From: Arthrospira sp. PCC 9108
GTDB taxonomy: Bacteria; Cyanobacteriota; Cyanobacteriia; Cyanobacteriales; Microcoleaceae
Assembly: GCA_016745315.1 (NCBI GenBank)
Contig: CP066886.1
Location: 124,001-188,000 of the forward strand
DNA length: 64,000 bases
Reading direction: 5' to 3'
The notes beneath the pieces are model-generated. The model did no database searches and had not been told where the DNA came from. It was given only the letters and a program-made list of their open reading frames with translations. This document shows positions 44,012 to 52,955 of this stretch, piece after piece; position 1 is the stretch's first letter, and each line of letters opens with the position of its first letter. The translations under genes and the position numbers were made by a program.

Positions 44012-45319
44012 TTAATTTAAGCGCCGATTCCAAGCTGTTTCAGCATCTAAAATCGCCTGATCAACAGTTTTTTGATTTAACATGGCTGCTTGCAAATTGT
44101 TGTAAATAATGGTCTGCAATTCTTTGATGTCTTCTAGGGGTGGAATCAAAACTTGAGCGTTTGGCATCTGTTGGGCGCTAATTTTCCTGGCTTTGTCTTG
44201 GGGTGTAGCATCTGCTGGGATGTTTTGAAAGAAGGGATTTTCTAATGCTTGAATACTGGAAGGGATGACGTTTGAGGCTTTGGCAAAGTTTAATTGATTG
44301 GGACTATTAGTGACAAATAAGGCAAAATTTATGGCATCTTCTGGGTGGCGAGTATTTTGGGGTATAACTAGGTTCATGACGGCGACGGAGATTTTACCAT
44401 TTTCGCCGGTAATGGCGCTAGATGGGGCGGAAACTTTGGCGATATCGGGGGCATTTTCTGCGATCGCTCTAAAAAATTGAGGTCCGGTGGTCAATAGGGC
44501 AATTTCCCCAGCTTGATACAATTCGATCGCCCTTCGATGTCCCTGAGTTAAGACTTCTCTGGGTAACAGATCCTGTTGATATAAATCAACCCAATATTGA
44601 AAGGCGGCGCGACCTTCGGGAGTATTAAAAGCGGCTTTTCTATTATTATCAACTAACTGAACTCCCATCTGAACTAAGGACTGTAAAACTTGGGCGGAGT
44701 CGGTGGGAACAAAGGAAACAAATAGGGCATATTTTCCGGTTCTCTGGCGAATAGTTTGGGCAACTGTGGCGAGTTCCTGATAGGTGGTGGGAGGATTTTC
44801 AATACCTGCTTGATTGAGTAAATTCTGATTATAAATGACAATTTGGGTAGTCAAATACCAGGGAATGCCAAAGGTGCGATTTTGACAATTATCACCGTCG
44901 CAGGTTTGGATCATATTAGCTTCCCAGATATTGGGTAAATATAGCGATCGCACTTCTTCGGATAGGTGTTCATCCAAATTTAACCAAGCATCGCGACCCG
45001 CCAACATGGAGGCAAAATCGGGGTTCAAATTAACCAGGTCGGGGGCGGTTTGGGCGGACACCGCCGCCAATATTTTACTCTCCATAGCTGACCAAGGTAC
45101 ATCTACCCAGCGAATTTTTACTTCGGGGTGATCATTTTCAAAGGTAGCAATTAACTGATTAAAATAGTCATTAAACTGAGGTTGAAGCTGCATTGTCCAA
45201 AACTCCACCTGACGGCGATCGCTTTGATCAGTAGTTGGGGAGGCGCAACTAACCCCCCAAGTCAACAGCAAACCCAACAAAGCCCAACCTACAAAGCGTT
45301 TCCAGGTCTTTGAACCCAT
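44012..45319 (-). CDS. Sugar-type ABC transporter substrate-binding lipoprotein
   Basis: A 435-residue solute-binding protein of family 1. The signal peptide ends in a lipobox (TWGVSCASP) with the acylated Cys near residue 26. The binding-protein fold is shown by VEFWTMQLQPQFNDYFNQLI, the WVDVPWSAMESKILAAVSAQ segment, TAPDLVNLN, and later ALFVTNSPNQLNFAKASNVI. Family 1 members bind maltose, glucosylglycerol, trehalose or related sugars. No permease or ATPase gene is nearby, so its transporter must be encoded elsewhere. Confidence 0.87.
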   Translation of the reverse strand: MGSKTWKRFVGWALLGLLLTWGVSCASPTTDQSDRRQVEFWTMQLQPQFNDYFNQLIATFENDHPEVKIRWVDVPWSAMESKILAAVSAQTAPDLVNLNPDFASMLAGRDAWLNLDEHLSEEVRSLYLPNIWEANMIQTCDGDNCQNRTFGIPWYLTTQIVIYNQNLLNQAGIENPPTTYQELATVAQTIRQRTGKYALFVSFVPTDSAQVLQSLVQMGVQLVDNNRKAAFNTPEGRAAFQYWVDLYQQDLLPREVLTQGHRRAIELYQAGEIALLTTGPQFFRAIAENAPDIAKVSAPSSAITGENGKISVAVMNLVIPQNTRHPEDAINFALFVTNSPNQLNFAKASNVIPSSIQALENPFFQNIPADATPQDKARKISAQQMPNAQVLIPPLEDIKELQTIIYNNLQAAMLNQKTVDQAILDAETAWNRRLN

Positions 45320-45551
45320 ACCATTTATATCAAATCAGAATAAATAACTCAGTATACACTATTATTCAGATAACCATCTGCATCCAGTCAGAGGGGGAAG
45401 GTGTCTAACCCTTCATTTTGGTTAGAGATAATCAGCCCAATTGCCAGAATCAAGATTTTCTGGAAGTTTCAAACATTTAACAGCTCTTTGGCATATACAA
45501 TGCTAAATGGGAAATTTTCACAAAATCAATGAGGTCTGAAACTCTAAGTTT

Positions 45552-46778
45552 ATGCTAACGGTAGTGATCATAAATACAGTTTGGGTAGTAGCTTCGGTGG
45601 TATGGGTAGAATTAGTGCGAGACACCTACCACGCCCTGGCCCATGTTTGGCAACCCCTGTATCGCCTCCATTCTTGGCATCATCGGGTATTTCGTCCCGA
45701 CTATAGCATCAAAAGTGAGGAGATTTATCGGAAAGCACACTGGTATAATGATGTGCCAGAGGCGATGGTGATGTTAGTATTCAGTTTAGGGTTTTGGCTG
45801 GGTATCTATGGGCTGACAGGAGATCCTCACTGGTTGACGCTGACAGGTCCAGTGTACACCCTCGGCTTTCTACTACCTGCGATCGCTAGAGGTTCAGGAA
45901 TTCCCAACGCGGACACACTGACTGACTTAACCCACCTTCCGGGTGCTTTTTCTCAGCCACCGTCGCGGTTATTGGTGAACCAATCTTATCACTGGCGACA
46001 CCATTTTGATAACCAAAATGCCTACTTTTGCGGGACTCTCACGGTTTTAGATAAAATTATGGGGACAGGACTTTCTCTAAAAGGTAAAACAGTGGCGGTG
46101 ACTGGCGCTTCTGGGAGTTTAGGGCGATCGCTACTTAAACACCTCCACAACTCTGGGGCGAAGGCGATCGCTTTATCATCAACTTCCCAAACTGTCACCG
46201 TCACCATTGACCAGGAAGAATTACCCCTAAAAACTATAACCTGGCAAGTAGGCGAAGAGGAACAATTAGCGAATCTGTTGGAAACGGTAGATATCCTAAT
46301 TATCAATCATGGTATTAATGTACACGGTGAGCGAACCCCAGAGGCGATCGCCAAATCCTACGAAATCAATACTTTCTCGAGTTGGCGACTGCTAGAATTG
46401 TTTTTAAAAACGGTTCGCACCAACACAGATATCGCCCGCAAGGAGGTCTGGGTAAATACTTCGGAGGCGGAAGTTAGCCCGGCTTTTAGTCCTCTGTATG
46501 AACTCAGTAAACGCACTTTAGGGGATTTAATCACATTACGTCGCCTAGACTCTCCCTGTGTGATTCGTAAGCTGATTTTAGGGCCTTTTAAAAGTAACCT
46601 TAACCCGATTGGGGTGATGTCAGCCGACTGGGTAGCAAAGCAAATTATCAAACAAGCCAAGTCCGACGTGAGGACTATTATTGTCACCATTAACCCTTTA
46701 ACATTTGTGGCTATCCCGATTAAAGAGTTTTGGGTTTCTACCTATTTCAGGTTATTTAGCAAATCTGAGCATACCTAG
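45552..46778 (+). CDS. Bifunctional sterol desaturase-like/short-chain dehydrogenase
   Basis: A 408-residue fusion. The first about 180 residues are a fatty-acid hydroxylase/sterol desaturase domain with membrane helices and histidine clusters RDTYHALAH, LHSWHH and YHWRHHFD that bind a di-iron centre. From about residue 184 a Rossmann-type SDR follows (KGKTVAVTGASGSLGRSLLK, then IINHG and YELSK). The whole protein matches a known cyanobacterial architecture. The substrate, perhaps a lipid or carotenoid, is unknown. A Nudix gene begins 16 nt after its stop on the same strand, which suggests an operon. Confidence 0.83.
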   Translation: MLTVVIINTVWVVASVVWVELVRDTYHALAHVWQPLYRLHSWHHRVFRPDYSIKSEEIYRKAHWYNDVPEAMVMLVFSLGFWLGIYGLTGDPHWLTLTGPVYTLGFLLPAIARGSGIPNADTLTDLTHLPGAFSQPPSRLLVNQSYHWRHHFDNQNAYFCGTLTVLDKIMGTGLSLKGKTVAVTGASGSLGRSLLKHLHNSGAKAIALSSTSQTVTVTIDQEELPLKTITWQVGEEEQLANLLETVDILIINHGINVHGERTPEAIAKSYEINTFSSWRLLELFLKTVRTNTDIARKEVWVNTSEAEVSPAFSPLYELSKRTLGDLITLRRLDSPCVIRKLILGPFKSNLNPIGVMSADWVAKQIIKQAKSDVRTIIVTINPLTFVAIPIKEFWVSTYFRLFSKSEHT

Positions 46779-46794
46779 ACGGACATGATCATCA

Positions 46795-47226
46795 ATGAGC
46801 TATCGTAATCCCGCGCCGACAGTAGATATCATCATCGAACTTATGGATCGGCGATCGCGACCGATTGTATTAATAGAACGGAAAAACCCCCCCTATGGTT
46901 GGGCTATTCCTGGAGGATTTGTAGACTACGGCGAGTCAGTGGAAACCGCAGCCACCAGAGAAGCCAAAGAAGAAACGGGGCTAGATGTCACGTTAATTCA
47001 ACAGTTCCATGTCTACTCAGACCCTAACCGAGACCCTCGCCAACATACCCTAGCTGTGGTATTTATCGCTACGGCGAAGGGAGAACCCCAGGCGGCTGAT
47101 GATGCTCAAAATTTAGAAATCTTTGAGCCCTGGCGCATTCCCCAGGATCTATGCTTTGACCACGATCGCATTTTACAAGACTATCTGCAATTTCGCCATT
47201 TTGGACTCCGACCCAGGCTAATGTGA
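46795..47226 (+). CDS. Nudix hydrolase
   Basis: A 143-residue Nudix protein. The Nudix box reads GGFVDYGESVETAATREAKE then ETGL (about residues 39-62), meeting GX5EX7REUXEEXGU with all the metal-binding glutamates. Family members cut nucleoside diphosphates linked to other groups, for example ADP-ribose. The start ATG 46795 lies 16 nt after the end of the desaturase-SDR gene, so they are probably co-transcribed. Confidence 0.88.
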   Translation: MSYRNPAPTVDIIIELMDRRSRPIVLIERKNPPYGWAIPGGFVDYGESVETAATREAKEETGLDVTLIQQFHVYSDPNRDPRQHTLAVVFIATAKGEPQAADDAQNLEIFEPWRIPQDLCFDHDRILQDYLQFRHFGLRPRLM

Positions 47227-47320
47227 GTCAGTGAACACCCGACTACCCCCAACTCGCTTCTTCTCAGAAAAAGAGAGTAAGAGACAGAGGTGGCCCACTA
47301 AGTATGGGGGTAATATCCAC

Positions 47321-47515
47321 TTACTCAGCACCGGAATTGGGTTCTAAGCCCCACTGATACTTGAGAAAGTGCTGATACATATTTTCCCTAACCAACATTT
47401 GTTCGTAAAGATCAACCAAAAACTCCTGGGCTTGTTCCCGGCTCATTTGGTTTACCTGCATTCTAAAGGAGGACAGGTTAAATTGTTGTTCCAAAGATAA
47501 GCTACTAGATTCCAT
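47321..47515 (-). CDS. nblA: Phycobilisome degradation protein NblA
   Basis: NblA is a small helical adaptor that binds phycobilisome rods and recruits the Clp protease when nitrogen or sulfur is short. The 64-residue protein has the family pattern LSLEQQFNLSSFRMQVNQMS followed by REQAQEFLVDLYEQMLVREN and MYQHFLKYQWG, fitting the two-helix NblA fold. An AAGGAG ribosome-binding site (47527-47532) lies 11 nt before ATG 47515. I looked for an NtcA-type GTA-N8-TAC site in the 230 nt upstream and found none by eye. Confidence 0.9.
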   Translation of the reverse strand: MESSSLSLEQQFNLSSFRMQVNQMSREQAQEFLVDLYEQMLVRENMYQHFLKYQWGLEPNSGAE

Positions 47516-47744
47516 GATGACGTGAACTCCTTAAAAGTGAATTTGGGTTAATTTTCTAGGATGGCCACCCTTGTCCCGGAAATTATTACGAATTATAACA
47601 ATTATTTGACAAAGTGCCTACCTTAATATACCCAAATCTTTGGATTTACCATAACAGATCTAGCCCTAAAATTTGTCATCCACGATACGAGATGACTGGA
47701 TAGTTGGGAAAAAACTATGGCTGTGGGGGGATAAGTGGCAATAA

Positions 47745-50240
47745 TTAACCGAAACTGAGAGGATCAACATCAATGGAAAAGCGAACAGACTGGGGGCATT
47801 TTTCAGCCAAAGCAGCGAGAGAGGGAGGCGGGGTAGTCTGACCTGGGAGGAATTTTAATAAAATCTGCCAGCGGTATTGATTAGCAACACGCATAATGGG
47901 AGCGGGTGCGGGTCCCAAAAGTTCGCAAGTTCCCGGAAGCAGCTCAGAAGTTAACTCAGAGGCGATCAGGTGGGCGGTTTGTTCAACGTCGATCGCATCG
48001 TAACCCCTTAACCGGAGTAAAATCAAGCCACCAGAGGGGGGATAATTCAGCTCTGAGCGGTGTTGTAGCTCGGTTTCGACAAAAGAATCATAAGCATGGT
48101 TGCGGACGGCTTCCACGACGGGATGTTCGGGGGTATAGGTTTGTAGAATCACCTGTCCGGGGTCGTTACCACGTCCCGCACGTCCGGCTACCTGTAGCAA
48201 GGTCTGGAAAGCACGTTCATTAGCGCGGTAGTCGGACAGGTGCAGAAGTCCATCAGCGGAGACAATACCGACGAGCCCTACAGAGTCTAAGTCTAAACCT
48301 TTGGTGAGCATTTGAGTACCAACTAATAAATCAGCCTCCCGGTTAGCAAACTGAGTTAAGAGAATTCTGTGGGCATTTTTGGTGCGGGTGGTGTCACTGT
48401 CAAAACGGATAAACCGCAATTCTGGAAAAAGGCGGGTTAATTCCTGGGCGACTCGTTGGGTCCCACTGCCAAAATGTTTAAAATAGGGAGAGTCACACTG
48501 GGGACAGCGTTGGGGGTAGGATTGGGAATGGTTGCAGTAGTGACAGCGTAGGTATGGGATAGCTTCGGCGTGAATGTGGTGATAGGAGAGAGAAACATCA
48601 CAACGGGGACATTCCATGACGTAGCCACAACTGCGACAGGAAACAAAGGTGCTATGTCCGCGACGGTGGATGAATAAAATGCCCTGCTGATTATTGTCTC
48701 GCAAAGAGGCGATCGCCAATTGTAGACTTCTACTGAAAATGGATCGATTTCCCTGCTTCAATTCCCGACGCATATCAACTACTTCTATAGGAGGCTGAGG
48801 GCGAGATAAGACCCTTTCCGGTAGAGATAGATAATGAATGGATGGGTTATGATTATGGCGATGATGTTGCCAAGTTTCCAGGGCGGGAGTGGCTGAACCC
48901 AAAATTAAGGGGCAGTTTTCCAGTTCCGCCCGCCATACTGCGACAGTGCGGGCATGGTAGCATGGTTGTGGCTGGTCTTGTTTAAAGCTGCTGTCATGTT
49001 CTTCATCAAGAACAATTAAGCCTAAATTGGGTAAAGGGGCAAAAATTGCCGATCGCGTTCCGATAACTACCTGGGGAGTACCTTCGATCATATTACGCCA
49101 GGTGTCGTAGCGTTCACCTTCTGACAAACCACTATGATAGACAAATACCCGATTACCAAACCGGGCGCGAAAGCGATCGGTTAGTTGGGGAGTTAAGCCA
49201 ATTTCCGGCACTAGGACTAGGGCTGATTTACCCTGGTTGATAATGGGGGCGATCGCCTGTAAATATACCTCAGTTTTGCCCGAACCTGTGACACCATGCA
49301 ACAGCAGTTGATGAAAACCAGATAACCCCAAAATCACATCTAGGGCTTGTTGTTGATGCTCAGTCAGAGATAAAGGCTGATCGGCTATTGTAGGAATACC
49401 CTGTTCCGTGCGTAGAATTTCGCGATCGCCAATTACCACACATCCCTTTTTCTCCAGAGTTTTGAGTAACCCAGAACTGGTATTGCAGGTTTGCAATAAA
49501 TCCGTTACCCACATTTCCCCACCCCGCCGCCGCAAAATTTCCAGGACCTCTCGCTGGCGGGGGGTGATATCTATAAAGTCTAACTCTACCCAATCTATCA
49601 CTAGGGTGATTGCTGGTCTGAGTTTAGGGCGCGGTGGTGTCGGCGGTTCCAGATAGCTTTCCACCCAACCCCGTTTGATCAGATCCTGTAGTCCCCGAGA
49701 GCCTCCCTTAATTTGTCGTTGCAAATACTGCCAGGTATAGTCTCCTGTAGCTGACTGCTTCAAAACTTGTAAAATCCTTTGGGCTTTGGGTTGCAAAAAC
49801 TCTTCAGCACCGCCTGGAATGGCATCATTAACTAAACGAATACGTCGCTGGCTACGGCCTAGGAGTCCGGGGGGGAGGGCGGTTCGGATCGCCCTAATTA
49901 GGGGAGTTTGATAATACTGGGCGACCTGTTGTAATAATTGCCAATAATGAGCCGGGAAAAATCCCTTGGCGGTGATATCTTCTACCGGACGCAGCTTGAT
50001 AGAGGTAGCCTTACCCGGTTCCCTCAGATTTTCTGGCAGTTCTGATGTTAACCTAATGGCGATCGCCCCTATCTGTTGAGCCCCAAAGGGGACACTGAGA
50101 ATATCCCCCGGCATAATATCTAAATGAGGGGGCACTTGGTAGGTATAAAGTTGTTCTATGTCTTCCGTGTCTTCTGTCTGGCGGAGGGTGAGTATATCCA
50201 CTAGAACCTCAACCAGTTTATAATCACCATCACCGCCCAA
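47745..50240 (-). CDS. priA: Primosomal replication protein N' (PriA helicase)
   Basis: PriA restarts stalled replication forks. The 831-residue protein has a winged-helix/3' DNA-binding N-terminal part, helicase motif I LHGVTGSGKTEVYLQAI, a DEEH box (LIVLDEEHDSSF) and motif III LGSATPALET, then a zinc-binding insertion of cysteine pairs (CRSCGYVMECPRCD, CHYCNHSQSYPQRCPQCD) and motifs V and VI (LLVGTQMLTKGLDLDSVGLV, QVAGRAGRG). The start at 50240 gives a slightly long N-terminus; a later start cannot be excluded. It reads as complete and intact. Confidence 0.95.
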   Translation of the reverse strand: MGGDGDYKLVEVLVDILTLRQTEDTEDIEQLYTYQVPPHLDIMPGDILSVPFGAQQIGAIAIRLTSELPENLREPGKATSIKLRPVEDITAKGFFPAHYWQLLQQVAQYYQTPLIRAIRTALPPGLLGRSQRRIRLVNDAIPGGAEEFLQPKAQRILQVLKQSATGDYTWQYLQRQIKGGSRGLQDLIKRGWVESYLEPPTPPRPKLRPAITLVIDWVELDFIDITPRQREVLEILRRRGGEMWVTDLLQTCNTSSGLLKTLEKKGCVVIGDREILRTEQGIPTIADQPLSLTEHQQQALDVILGLSGFHQLLLHGVTGSGKTEVYLQAIAPIINQGKSALVLVPEIGLTPQLTDRFRARFGNRVFVYHSGLSEGERYDTWRNMIEGTPQVVIGTRSAIFAPLPNLGLIVLDEEHDSSFKQDQPQPCYHARTVAVWRAELENCPLILGSATPALETWQHHRHNHNPSIHYLSLPERVLSRPQPPIEVVDMRRELKQGNRSIFSRSLQLAIASLRDNNQQGILFIHRRGHSTFVSCRSCGYVMECPRCDVSLSYHHIHAEAIPYLRCHYCNHSQSYPQRCPQCDSPYFKHFGSGTQRVAQELTRLFPELRFIRFDSDTTRTKNAHRILLTQFANREADLLVGTQMLTKGLDLDSVGLVGIVSADGLLHLSDYRANERAFQTLLQVAGRAGRGNDPGQVILQTYTPEHPVVEAVRNHAYDSFVETELQHRSELNYPPSGGLILLRLRGYDAIDVEQTAHLIASELTSELLPGTCELLGPAPAPIMRVANQYRWQILLKFLPGQTTPPPSLAALAEKCPQSVRFSIDVDPLSFG

Positions 50241-50387
50241 CTTTTCTGAACCGTAAGATACACCAGGTTCAGCCAGTTTTAGGGGAAGTGGGTCGCTTTT
50301 CGGAAATAACCCGCTCGAAACAGAGGATGATTCGATAACCCCCCGTACAAGACCACGGAAGATTTATACATACAACCTACCAAAAAG

Positions 50388-51545
50388 TTATGAGGTGCTG
50401 AGAATATCTGCGATCGCCTGATGTTCTTCTGGGGGATCACCCACAGCCTGTCGAGCATCAGTAATCAGCCAATCCAAAGCCGCCGCCTGAACATCAATAG
50501 AAGCTCCCAGCTTATCCACACAGTAGCGACCAAACACCAATTTGTCTACCAGGCGCACCCCACGCCCCAACCGAGAATACTCGAAAATCACGCTATTACT
50601 CACATAGGAGTTGCTACATATTGAGCAACTCGGACCTATCATAGTCGGACCAATAATAGTTGCACCATCTTCAATGCGGGTCATACCACCGATATAGACC
50701 GGTCCTTCAATATGGACTTTATCCCAATTCACTGCCACATTTAGCCCCGTATAAATTCCCGGAGCCACTTCTCTACCGGGGATCGGCACATTTTTCACCT
50801 CACCCAGTAACACACTGCGAATAGCCCGCCAGTAGTCGGGAACCTTCCCAATATCTACCCACTGAAAATCCATAGTAATCCCATAGAAGGGCGCGCCTAT
50901 TTCCACCAAATGGGGGAACAGTTGGCTACCAATATCATACTCGCACCCAGAGGGGATGTAATCAAATATCTCCGGCTCAAAGATATAAATTCCCGTGTTA
51001 ATACTGGTGCTGAGAGCTTCTTCTACAGATGGTTTTTCCTGAAAAGCCCTAATCCTGTCCATTTCATCCGTAACTACCACCCCATAGCTGGAAACCTCCT
51101 CTTTGGGTACAGATTTCATCACCACAGTAGCGATCGCACCTTTCTCTTTATGCCATTTTACCGCCTCACTCAGGTCTAAATCAATGAGGGCATCCCCGCA
51201 CAACACCACAAAAGTATCATCAAAAAATGGGTTAAAGTCCTGGATTTTTTTCATTCCCCCAGCAGACCCCAAAGCCTTACCTATCAGTTGACCATCTTCG
51301 ATACTCCCCTCAAATGAGTAAGAAATCTCTACCCCAAACCGCTGACCATCACGAAAATAGTTCTCAATTTCATCAGCTAAATGGCTTACATTGACCATAA
51401 TTTCCTTAAAACCATGGCGACGCAGCAAATCTACCAAAAACTCCATTACTGGCTTTTGAAGAATCGGAATTAATGGTTTCGGTATCGTGTAAGTAATAGG
51501 GCGAACACGAGTCCCCTTACCAGCAGCCAAAATCATCGCTTTCAT
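50388..51545 (-). CDS. Sugar-phosphate nucleotidyltransferase with left-handed beta-helix
   Basis: A 385-residue enzyme that activates a sugar phosphate as a nucleotide sugar. ATG 51545 (MKAMILAAGKGTRVRP) places the nucleotide-binding GKGTRVRP loop at residues 9-16; a GTG two codons upstream is the alternative. The nucleotidyltransferase domain is followed from about 255 by hexapeptide-repeat strands (EGPVYIGGMTRIEDGATIIG). It resembles GDP-mannose or glucose-1-phosphate pyrophosphorylases, but the nucleotide and sugar cannot be fixed. The copy B element lies 335 nt upstream. Confidence 0.82.
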   Translation of the reverse strand: MKAMILAAGKGTRVRPITYTIPKPLIPILQKPVMEFLVDLLRRHGFKEIMVNVSHLADEIENYFRDGQRFGVEISYSFEGSIEDGQLIGKALGSAGGMKKIQDFNPFFDDTFVVLCGDALIDLDLSEAVKWHKEKGAIATVVMKSVPKEEVSSYGVVVTDEMDRIRAFQEKPSVEEALSTSINTGIYIFEPEIFDYIPSGCEYDIGSQLFPHLVEIGAPFYGITMDFQWVDIGKVPDYWRAIRSVLLGEVKNVPIPGREVAPGIYTGLNVAVNWDKVHIEGPVYIGGMTRIEDGATIIGPTMIGPSCSICSNSYVSNSVIFEYSRLGRGVRLVDKLVFGRYCVDKLGASIDVQAAALDWLITDARQAVGDPPEEHQAIADILSTS

Positions 51546-51879
51546 ATTCACGTACTCTACCCTCAGCTATTCTTTGACATTTCCCGCCCACAAAGGCCAG
51601 GGATTCTTAGGTGTTCAGGCAGCGGGGACTTAACCCCTCGCTAAATATCTTCCCTGTGTGCTTAATGGTTGTCTGTTATCCTTAAACAATCGCCTGAGCA
51701 GCCTCTAGTCTCTATCAGCCCTCTGGTGACATTTACAGACACCATTAACCATAACTTAAAGACACTTATCTTCCCCTGGTGTATCAACACTCCACTACAG
51801 CTTTCATTAGCCTATCAATATTTCCCGATTTTACCCAAAACAGATTGACCCCCTACCTTCCCGGTTCCCTTTCCTGAGT

Positions 51880-52179
51880 TCTTATGCACAAAACCTTATT
51901 TTTGTCAATAGGTATCACCAAGGGCGAACCAACAAATAATCTGGTGGAGAGCGAAGATGGTCGGAGAATCTGCCCCTACGGGTGCATCGTGAATTTTAAT
52001 TTTTGCCCAGATAATATTTTGGGGGACGATAGAATCAGGGTTATAGCCTCTTTTTTTGCGTATAGACACAATAACCCCTTTGGTGCGATTTCTTCCATGA
52101 TACCATAACCCCTATAATATCGTCAACTTTTGGGCAGATATTTTCCCTAAAATTGCCACAATTGTTAACAGTCTTTGAA
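51880..52179 (-). ncRNA. Duplicated intergenic element, copy B (possible sRNA, leader or miniature repeat)
   Basis: This is the reverse-strand partner of the element at 23210-23475. Its 150-nt core 51982-52131 aligns without gaps to 23257-23406. Matching outer blocks lie at about 52159-52179 and 51880-51914. Compared with copy A, an extra stretch of about 30 nt (within 51914-51981, including CCCGTAGGGGCAG) sits before the last block. The core has the same TTGACG-N18-TATCAT pair and the same 100-nt inverted repeat (GACGA/TCGTC limits, 52025-52124). A 74-residue open frame on the + strand across it is not convincing. The type is uncertain. Confidence 0.5.
52097..52126 (-). promoter_or_regulatory. 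Sigma70-type promoter inside element copy B
   Basis: On the reverse strand TTGACG (52126-52121) and TATCAT (52102-52097) are spaced by 18 nt, exactly as in copy A. It fires towards the nucleotidyltransferase gene, whose ATG is at 51545. Confidence 0.5.
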
Positions 52180-52200
52180 ACATCAAATAAATACAGTTGA

Positions 52201-52818
52201 TTAACTCTCCTGATCAGAAGTTCCGGTAGTGGTTGCTAAAGCGAGGGCATAATGAGCGATCGCCAAACTCAAGCGAGCTTGTTCTACCTGTGAGAGTTCA
52301 TGCCATTCTTGGGAACCCACTTTAGTAAATATTGATTCTAGGGCGCGATTGTCATTTCCGCGCATAGCATTAACCATAGGACGGGCGAGAACCTGCAAAT
52401 CTTCCGAGTCCCACTGAGGTAGAATCTGACTAACACAAAATACAAGCTGTTCACCCAGACTCTGGAAAGCCTGATCCTGAACAACTGCTGCTTTAGATAT
52501 TCCCCTAAGTATATCTTCAGGGATACGAGATAGAAGAGTTACCCCGCCATTAAGTGTCAATTTCTCAACTAATAATTGATACAGAGAAATCGGCGGCCAA
52601 AGATTTTCTATATGTTCAAAGAAGACTTGGGATCTTTCAGTTATATCATCGTTACTGAGACACTCTGACACAGACAAGTTTAGATCTGCCTCCTCAAAAT
52701 ATCCATAAGATTCTGCTTGTTCAGGACTCCAGGGATAGGCAGAATTTTCCGAGTCATCTAACAGTAGTGACCATAAATCCAATTCAGTCTCGCCATTGTG
52801 ACAATTAAGTTTAGTCAT
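52201..52818 (-). CDS. Hypothetical protein upstream of element copy B
   Basis: A 205-residue acidic protein. ATG 52818 (MTKLNCHNGETELDLWSLLL) is preceded by an AAGGA site about 9 nt away, so I prefer it to a start at 52878. The C-terminal half is a run of amphipathic helices (FQSLGEQLVFCVSQILPQWD; ARLSLAIAHYALALATTTGT). No family is recognised. It follows the CHAT-FHA gene on the same strand after 137 nt, so a shared role is possible but not shown. Confidence 0.7.
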   Translation of the reverse strand: MTKLNCHNGETELDLWSLLLDDSENSAYPWSPEQAESYGYFEEADLNLSVSECLSNDDITERSQVFFEHIENLWPPISLYQLLVEKLTLNGGVTLLSRIPEDILRGISKAAVVQDQAFQSLGEQLVFCVSQILPQWDSEDLQVLARPMVNAMRGNDNRALESIFTKVGSQEWHELSQVEQARLSLAIAHYALALATTTGTSDQES

Positions 52819-52955
52819 TGAGCAACATCCTTTGTTGACAGCATAATCCAAGGTTCGGGATAGCCGGATAATGGACAATTGTTCGGGATACTATCCCGCA
52901 CCCATAGCTACAAAACTGAGAGCAGCAATTCCGCAACTTCTCTGAGGATATAGTT

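Noticed and set aside
47516..47744. NtcA site (GTA-N8-TAC) upstream of nblA
   Set aside because: No match with correct spacing was found by eye.
51884..52108. Small protein gene on + strand
   Set aside because: It overlaps the duplicated non-coding element, has no clear ribosome-binding site and is not conserved between the copies.
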